Part shown: one piece after another, positions 40,944 through 45,445 of the stretch
Layout of the letters: each line of letters starts with the position of its first letter
How positions within the stretch are numbered: the stretch's first letter is position 1
NCBI GenBank assembly: GCA_016929905.1
Contig: JAFGHX010000225.1
Location: forward strand, 1-45,445
Direction: 5' to 3'
Length of the DNA stretch: 45,445 bases
Source of the DNA: Kiritimatiellia bacterium
GTDB lineage: Bacteria; Verrucomicrobiota; Kiritimatiellia; JAFGHX01
The notes under the pieces: model-generated
Database searches by the model: none
Told to the model about the DNA's origin: nothing
What the model saw: the letters and a program-made list of their open reading frames with translations, nothing else
Program-made: the position numbers and the translations under genes

Positions 40944-42080
40944 CTACGCGCCGCCGGCGGCCAGCGTGAACTCGGGCAACGGCGTGGCTTGCCCGCCGGC
41001 GAGCGCGGACTGGTGTGCGCACAGCCCCACGCACGTCCAGTTGGCCGCCTGCACCGCGTTGGGGAACGGCGAGCGGCCCGCGAGCAGGGCGGCGATGAAT
41101 TCATGCGCCAGATGCGGGTGCGAACCGCCGTGCCCGCCGCCCTGCGTGAAGGAGAGATGCGCGTTTTCCTCCAGATCGTACACGCCCCGCGTCGTGAACG
41201 CGCGGATCGGCTCCGGAAGCCGTTCGGCATAGTTCGGCACGCTCACGCGGACCGGGATCTCCGGCTCCGGCTTGCCCGCCGTGTGCAGGACCGGTTCTTC
41301 GCCTTCGACCAGCGGCCACTCGAACGCCTTCCGGGTGCCGTACACGTCGAAACTCTCGCGGTATTGGCGCGCCGTGTCGAACAGCGAGCGGTAAATCCGC
41401 GCGCTCAGGTTCGAGTCCCGCAACTTGATGTGACAGGTCTCCACCGCGAACGGCGAGTTGTAGCGGCCAATCCGTTCCGCGCGGATGCGGCCGGACCCGA
41501 AACAGGAGACGTACTCCGCCTCCGCGCCCGTCAGCGCCAGGCACGGGCCCACGCAGTGCGTGGCGTAGTGCATGGGCGGGAACCCTTCCCAGTAGCCCGG
41601 CCAGCCGGCCAGGTCCTGCTGGTGGCTTGCCTGCAGGAACTGGATCTCGCCCAGTTCGCCGCGTGCGTAGAGCTCCTTCACGAACAGGAACTCGCGGGAG
41701 TAGACGACCGTCTCGGCCATCATGTAGGTCAGCCCCGTCCGGCGCACCAACTCGACGATCCGGCGGCAGTCTTCGATCGTCGTGGCCATGGGCACGGTGC
41801 ACAAGACGTGCTTGCCTGCCTCGAGCGCGGCGATCGTGTGCGGCGCGTGGTCCGCGATCGGCGTGTTGATGTGCACCGCGTCCAGATCCGGATCCCGCAC
41901 CAGTTCCGCAAAATCCGTGTAGCGGCGCGCCACGCCGAACGCGTCGGCGATCCTGTCCAGCGCTTCCTTGTCCCGCCGGCAGACCGCCGTGAGCTCGGCG
42001 TCCGGATGCCGTTGGTAGATCGGAATGAACTCGGCGCCGAAACCGAGCCCCGCAATCCCAATGCGAATCGGACTCTTCAT
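40944..42080 (-). CDS. Gfo/Idh/MocA family oxidoreductase-like protein (first paralogue)
   Basis: 378 residues. An N-terminal Rossmann domain with GIAGLGFGAEF (8-18), VHINTPIADHAPHTIAALEAGKHVLC and a C-terminal alpha/beta domain of the family, which oxidises or epimerises sugars with NAD(P). The usual EKP motif, whose lysine is part of the active site in this family, reads TVP here (Thr95-Val96-Pro97). Shared with the next paralogue: YWEGFPPMHYATH and GGHGGSHPHLAHEF, probably substrate-site residues of this subfamily. GAGAGGAG precedes the ATG at 42080. It lies 27 bp after its paralogue on the same strand, in an operon. Substrate unknown. Confidence 0.88.
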   Translation of the reverse strand: MKSPIRIGIAGLGFGAEFIPIYQRHPDAELTAVCRRDKEALDRIADAFGVARRYTDFAELVRDPDLDAVHINTPIADHAPHTIAALEAGKHVLCTVPMATTIEDCRRIVELVRRTGLTYMMAETVVYSREFLFVKELYARGELGEIQFLQASHQQDLAGWPGYWEGFPPMHYATHCVGPCLALTGAEAEYVSCFGSGRIRAERIGRYNSPFAVETCHIKLRDSNLSARIYRSLFDTARQYRESFDVYGTRKAFEWPLVEGEEPVLHTAGKPEPEIPVRVSVPNYAERLPEPIRAFTTRGVYDLEENAHLSFTQGGGHGGSHPHLAHEFIAALLAGRSPFPNAVQAANWTCVGLCAHQSALAGGQATPLPEFTLAAGGA

Positions 42081-42107
42081 GCCTGTGGCTCCTCTCTCCC
42101 AACTTGC

Positions 42108-43199
42108 TCACGTCGCAAAATCCGGAACCATCACCTTTTCCCCGCCGCGCATGGCGGAATCGTGCGCGCAGATGCCGGCCGCGGTCCAGTCCGCGCTGGT
42201 CACCGCGTCGATTGCCGGGCGGCGTTGCTCGACGATGCTGCTTACGAACTCGTGCACCAGATGCGGGTGTGAGCCGCCGTGCCCGCCCGCGGCGAACGGG
42301 CCCAGTTCGGGGGGCAGCAGATCGGGCCGGTGCGGGAATTCGACCGGCTGGAACTCGACTCTGCGGCCCCGTCCCTGCGGCGGGTCGGCCGCAAACCGCC
42401 ACAGACCGCTCTTCCCGTCCCGGTTGATCATCCACTCGAACGAACCGGTCTCGCCGTACACGTCGAAACTCTCGCGGCTGCCGATTGCCGTGGCGAACAA
42501 GGTGCGTGTGAGTTCCAGCACCAGGTTCGGCCTGGCCAACTCGAACAGGGCGATTTCGATGGGGTAGGGGTTCCCGTACGGCGCGTGGAGCCGCTTGTCC
42601 ATCACGCCGGAACCCAGGCAGCGCACGGTCACCGCGCGGCAACCGGCGAGCGCCAGCGGCGGCCCCGCCGCGTGCGTGGCGTAGTGCATCGGCGGTAGCC
42701 CCTCCCAATACACCGGCCAGTTCGACATGTCCTGATAGTGTGCGCCGCGCAGGAGCTGAAGCCGGCCAAGTTCACCCGCCGCGACACGGTCGCGAATGAA
42801 CAGACACGCCTTCGTGTAGACGGCGGTTTCCATCATCATGTACACCTTGCCCGCCACCGCCTGCGCGCGCACGATCCGCGCCAAATCCGCAAGCGAGGTC
42901 GCCATCGGCACCGCGCACGCACAATGCTTGCCCGCCGCGAGGACCGCCACCGCCTGCTCCGCGTGCAGCGGTACCGGCGTCGCCAGATGCACGGCGTCGA
43001 TCTCGGTCGAACCGAGCACCTGCTCGAACTCGCGACAGCAAGCGGCAAACCCCATCTTCTCCCCTACGCGGGCCAAACGGGCCTCGTCCGTGTCGCAGAT
43101 CGTCACGGCCCCGACCGCCGGGTGCGCCGCATAGATCGGGACGAACCCGCTCCCGAACCCCAACCCCACAACCGCGATGTGCAGCTTGCCATCCTTCAT
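42108..43199 (-). CDS. Gfo/Idh/MocA family oxidoreductase-like protein (second paralogue)
   Basis: 363 residues from ATG 43199, with GGAAGGAG upstream; the frame opens further but that part is intergenic. Rossmann signature HIAVVGLGFGSGF (N-terminus), AVHLATPVPLHAEQAVAVLAAGKH, then CAVPMAT where EKP is expected, as in the neighbouring gene. Both carry YWEGLPPMHYATH and AGGHGGSHPHLVHEF near the end. First gene of the operon. It faces the XylR-type regulator at 43721 across 520 bp with operator-like sites. Two tandem diverged copies may be subunits of one heteromer or act on two related sugars. Confidence 0.88.
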   Translation of the reverse strand: MKDGKLHIAVVGLGFGSGFVPIYAAHPAVGAVTICDTDEARLARVGEKMGFAACCREFEQVLGSTEIDAVHLATPVPLHAEQAVAVLAAGKHCACAVPMATSLADLARIVRAQAVAGKVYMMMETAVYTKACLFIRDRVAAGELGRLQLLRGAHYQDMSNWPVYWEGLPPMHYATHAAGPPLALAGCRAVTVRCLGSGVMDKRLHAPYGNPYPIEIALFELARPNLVLELTRTLFATAIGSRESFDVYGETGSFEWMINRDGKSGLWRFAADPPQGRGRRVEFQPVEFPHRPDLLPPELGPFAAGGHGGSHPHLVHEFVSSIVEQRRPAIDAVTSADWTAAGICAHDSAMRGGEKVMVPDFAT

Positions 43200-43228
43200 C
43201 TCGCTTCTCCTTCCGCCCGCGCCACCCC

Positions 43229-43241
43229 TATAACACTTATA
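43229..43241. promoter_or_regulatory. Palindromic operator/-10 candidate for the oxidoreductase operon
   Basis: TATAA (43229-43233) and TTATA (43237-43241) are perfect arms around CAC. On the minus strand TATAAG (43241-43236) could act as a -10 box about 35 bp before the start at 43199. Confidence 0.4.
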
Positions 43242-43461
43242 CCGCATGCGCTCCATGCCTTCCATGAACCTTTGCGCAGCAATGATGAGATTTTTCACGA
43301 ACCAGGATTGACTGAAAATGAAAAAAGGCAGTAATATTTTTGAGAAGGTACGGCTGCCATACCTTTGGAATGAGAAGTTTTACGAGACCGGACCGAACTG
43401 GGAAGGCTGGCTGTTGGGCTGGGCTGCACGGGCTGTTCGGCACAACGAAGGATGATTCCAA

Positions 43462-43560
43462 AATCGTCTACCGCTATCGTCGCCGACATCGTCAACCGAG
43501 GGACGTGCACCGAGATCGGTGAACGATAGCGGCGACGAGAACGGATTAGAGAAGACGATT
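43462..43560. repeat. Triple nested inverted repeat
   Basis: Three perfect arm pairs are nested: AATCGTCT (43462-43469) with AGACGATT (43553-43560); CCGCTATCG (43471-43479) with CGATAGCGG (43524-43532); CACCGA (43508-43513) with TCGGTG (43516-43521). An alternative pair CGTCGCCG (43478-43485)/CGGCGACG (43530-43537) competes with the middle one, so two folds are possible. It could be an RNA leader structure or a small mobile element. Confidence 0.6.
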
Positions 43561-43720
43561 CAGGGCCGAACAAGCCGCGTGGAGCGTACGGCGTACCGCC
43601 GCCGCTCACGCGGGGCCGGTGGACGGTTTCGCCAGGTGGGGGTGGGCAGGGCGGCTGCCGGCGCAGCCGGCGGAGCCGGGCTCGGTTGATCGACGTTTGG
43701 GGTGGGCGAGGAGGTTGGTG

Positions 43721-44878
43721 ATGGACGCCGCGCGGCGGCATATTGCGTTGATCGTGGAGACCTCGAACGCGTACGCGCGCGGGATACTCCGCGGGATTCG
43801 CCGCTATATCCGCGAACACGAGCCGTGGGCGATCTATCTGGGCGAGCACAGTCGGGGCGCGGTGAGTGCCGCATGGTTGAAAGGATGGCACGGCGACGGG
43901 GTTATTGCGCGGGTGGAGAACGAGCGGATTGCCGAGGCGGTCCGGGCCTGCGGGTTACCGGCGGTGGACGTGAGCGCGGCGCGTCTGATTCCGGAGCTGC
44001 CCTGGGTCGAGACCGACGACCGTGCGATTGCCGACGCAGCCGCGGACCATCTGCTGGCGCGCGGGTTCCGCCATTTCGGGTTCTGCGGCGACGAGCATTT
44101 CAACTGGTCGAAATGGCGGCGCGAGCGGTTCGTGCAGCGGCTGCGCGAGGCGGGGTTCGGCTGCCGGGTGCATCCTGTCGCGCTGCAGGCGGATACGCCG
44201 TCGGATTGGGCGCGCGAACAGGGGCGCATGGCGGCGTGGGTGGCGGGCCTGCCGCGGCCGGCCGGGGTGCTGGCGTGTTACGACATCTGCGGGCAACGCC
44301 TGCTTCAGGCCTGTCGCCAGGCGGGGGTGGCCGTGCCTTACGAAGTGGCGGTCGTCGGGGTGGACAACGACGAACTCGTCTGCGACCTGTCCGATCCGCC
44401 GCTCTCGAGCGTCATTCCCGACACCGGCCGCACCGGGTATCAGGCCGCCGCCCTGCTGGATCGGATTCTGGCCGGCGCGAAGACCGGCCCGGCCGAGCTG
44501 CGCATCGCGCCGCTCGGCATTGCCGAGCGGCAGTCCTCGGACCTGCTGGCGATCGAAGACCGCGAGATCAGCCGCGCGATTCGCGCGATCCGCGACAACG
44601 CGCATCGCAATATCCGGGTGCGCGACGTGCTCGCAAACGTGCCGCTCTCGCGCCGCGTGTTCGAAGCCCGCTTCCGCCAGGCGACCGGCCTCACGCCGCA
44701 CCAGGAGATCGTGCGCGTACGCCTGGCGCGTATCCGACAGCTCCTGCTCGAGACCGACCTGTCGTTGCCCGCCATCGCGGAACGTGCCGGGTTCGAACAT
44801 CCGGAGTACATGAGCGTCTTCTTCAAACGCGAGACCGGCATGTCCTTGAGCCGATATCGCGCCACGGCCGGCCGGTGA
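43721..44878 (+). CDS. XylR-type regulator: LacI-like sensor fused to AraC DNA-binding domain
   Basis: 385 residues from ATG 43721, with GAGGAGG six bases upstream; the earlier start at 43619 is less likely. A periplasmic-binding-like sensor covers about 1-275 (HIALIVETSNAYARGILRGIRRYI at the start, FGFCGDEHFNWSKWR, VLACYDICGQRLLQACRQAG, VAVVGVDNDELVCDLSDPPLSSV), the same order as in XylR. The AraC-type HTH pair is at about 285-385 (VRDVLANVPLSRRVFEARFRQ and LPAIAERAGFEHPEYMSVFFK). It should bind a sugar ligand in the cytoplasm and regulate the divergent Gfo/Idh pair. The sugar is unknown; xylose is not implied. Confidence 0.93.
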   Translation: MDAARRHIALIVETSNAYARGILRGIRRYIREHEPWAIYLGEHSRGAVSAAWLKGWHGDGVIARVENERIAEAVRACGLPAVDVSAARLIPELPWVETDDRAIADAAADHLLARGFRHFGFCGDEHFNWSKWRRERFVQRLREAGFGCRVHPVALQADTPSDWAREQGRMAAWVAGLPRPAGVLACYDICGQRLLQACRQAGVAVPYEVAVVGVDNDELVCDLSDPPLSSVIPDTGRTGYQAAALLDRILAGAKTGPAELRIAPLGIAERQSSDLLAIEDREISRAIRAIRDNAHRNIRVRDVLANVPLSRRVFEARFRQATGLTPHQEIVRVRLARIRQLLLETDLSLPAIAERAGFEHPEYMSVFFKRETGMSLSRYRATAGR

Positions 44879-44928
44879 CTCATCGTGCTGGCCTCTCTCT
44901 GCGCCCTGTACTACAATCCCAACTCGCC

Positions 44929-45026
44929 ATTGACGATTGACGATTGACGATTGACGATTGGGCATCAACCATTAACCACTAACCATTAACCATTGACCAT
45001 TGATGATTCCCCATTGACCATTCCCC
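44929..45026. repeat. Fourteen-unit heptanucleotide array ending at a start codon
   Basis: Seven-base units run in unbroken phase from 44929 to 45026: four exact ATTGACG, then degenerate units of the kind ATTAACC, ATTGACC and ATTCCCC. The consensus is ATTRACC/G. The last unit ends directly before ATG 45027. The array is AT-rich in a GC-rich background and contains no ribosome-binding sequence. Confidence 0.85.
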
Positions 45027-45445
45027 ATGATCGTCTACCACGGCACAACCAAGCGCAGGGCGTTGCGGATCCGGGTGCAGGGCTTCCGGCCGGGCAAGAA
45101 GGCGGGCCGTGTCTGGTTTACGGAACGGCTGGACTACGCGCGTGCGCGGGCGGAGTACCGGGCGGAGCAGGCGCATGACCAGCCGGTCGTGTTGACCTGC
45201 GAGGTGCATCTGGAGCGGCTGTGCCGCCATTTCGGGCCGCAGGCGGTGCACTACAAGGGGCGCTGCCTGGCCGTCGACGCGCCGCTGCCCACGTCGATCC
45301 TGCGCGATTGTCCGGTGGGTCCCCGCCAGCCGATTTCGCCCCAGGAGTTGAGCGACTGGCTAAGTACTGCCTTTCGTAAATACGCTAACGTTAGCCGAGG
45401 CGATTTTGGCGCTGGGCAAGGCGCGCGGGAGGGGGCAATACCCGA
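45027..45445 (+). CDS. ADP-ribosyltransferase-like protein, cut by the window end
   Basis: An open frame from ATG 45027 continues without stop to the window edge (139 codons). The start MIVYHGTTKRRALRI and then GFRP, AGRVWFTERLDYARARAEYR resemble the (L/V)YHGT...GF...VWFT..., pattern of ART/PARP-like or KptA-like folds that use NAD; recognition is by eye and low to moderate. Up to about residue 110 the codon use matches the genome, but from about 45361 third positions become A/T-rich and the sequence changes character (palindrome at 45384-45395), so the real gene may end differently or be interrupted there. No ribosome site precedes the ATG, only the heptamer array. Confidence 0.6.
   Translation, partial: MIVYHGTTKRRALRIRVQGFRPGKKAGRVWFTERLDYARARAEYRAEQAHDQPVVLTCEVHLERLCRHFGPQAVHYKGRCLAVDAPLPTSILRDCPVGPRQPISPQELSDWLSTAFRKYANVSRGDFGAGQGAREGAIP
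45384..45395. repeat. 12-bp perfect palindrome at a composition break
   Basis: GCTAACGTTAGC is a perfect palindrome at the point where the coding character of the ADP-ribosyltransferase-like frame fades. It may mark the edge of an inserted element or dispersed repeat that continues past the window. Confidence 0.5.

Larger units (their letters stand above)
43200..43720. other. 520-nt gene-free regulatory region
   Basis: Between the divergent oxidoreductase operon and the XylR-type gene. It has AT-rich sequence at 43290-43400, a TATAA/TTATA palindrome at 43229-43241, a nested inverted repeat at 43462-43560, and a GGCTGC-CGGC-GCAGCC hairpin at 43654-43669. Open frames crossing it lack coding bias. 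No known RNA recognised. Confidence 0.5.

Noticed and set aside
41400..41430. T-loop-like GGTTCGAGTCCCG resembling part of a tRNA
   Set aside because: It lies inside a Gfo/Idh coding region and no acceptor stem or anticodon arm can be formed around it.
41101..42708. 535-aa minus-strand open frame across both Gfo/Idh genes
   Set aside because: It is in a different frame from two well-supported genes on the same strand and crosses their junction.
44929..45026. CRISPR array
   Set aside because: The repeat unit is only 7 bp and contiguous without spacers; it is a tandem repeat, not CRISPR.

Overview
The window is a GC-rich (strongly G/C at third codon positions) bacterial chromosome segment with no rRNA, tRNA, CRISPR array, transposase or phage gene that I can see. 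Gene content points to a heterotrophic member of the Planctomycetota/Verrucomicrobiota/Lentisphaerota side of the tree, or a similar phylum such as Hydrogenedentota: a type I sulfatase, an FGE-like domain protein, a Ser/Thr kinase with zinc ribbons, an ECF sigma/FecR-like pair, a uroporphyrinogen-decarboxylase-like enzyme beside an AraC regulator, a DUF362 protein, Gfo/Idh/MocA paralogues, and a secreted CotH/fibronectin protein. This placement is inference from family distribution, not from a phylogenetic marker.

Layout. 1-3.0 kb: a nested inverted repeat, a small membrane protein, and an orphan sensor histidine kinase. 3.1-10.5 kb: catabolic cassettes in which an AraC-type regulator faces an enzyme gene (PHP/DUF3604-like hydrolase with AraC; UROD-like with AraC), plus DUF362 and a GH4 glycosidase. 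11.1-15.7 kb: a primary-type alternative sigma factor, then AraC facing a sulfatase followed by an MFS transporter. 15.8-19.7 kb: FecR-like and ECF sigma genes, an 85-aa orphan domain protein, a metzincin-like protease without signal peptide, and a GH5 hydrolase. 19.8-32.2 kb: a cellular-function block with kinase, radical SAM/SPASM protein, zinc-ribbon membrane protein, large secreted protein, CvpA-like membrane protein, thioredoxin, an apparent AddB/AddA chimera, a 1169-aa TPR-FGE protein and an FmdB-type zinc ribbon. 32.2-36.8 kb: a complete ribose-type sugar ABC transporter operon on the minus strand (binding lipoprotein, ATPase, two permeases). 36.9-45.4 kb: CotH-FN3 protein, a frameshifted MtfA-like remnant, two tandem Gfo/Idh/MocA genes facing a XylR-type regulator, then a heptanucleotide repeat array ending exactly at the start codon of an ADP-ribosyltransferase-like gene cut by the window edge.

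How it works together (inference): most genes serve uptake and dismantling of sulfated or substituted carbohydrates, with small regulons each controlled by a neighbouring AraC/XylR sensor. I see no complete classical defence system. The most unusual items are the AddB-AddA chimera lacking both helicase domains, the heptamer array fused to a start codon, a cytoplasmic-looking HExxHxxGxxD protease, two Gfo/Idh paralogues that lack the EKP lysine, and a perfect inverted repeat lying between two convergent stop codons.
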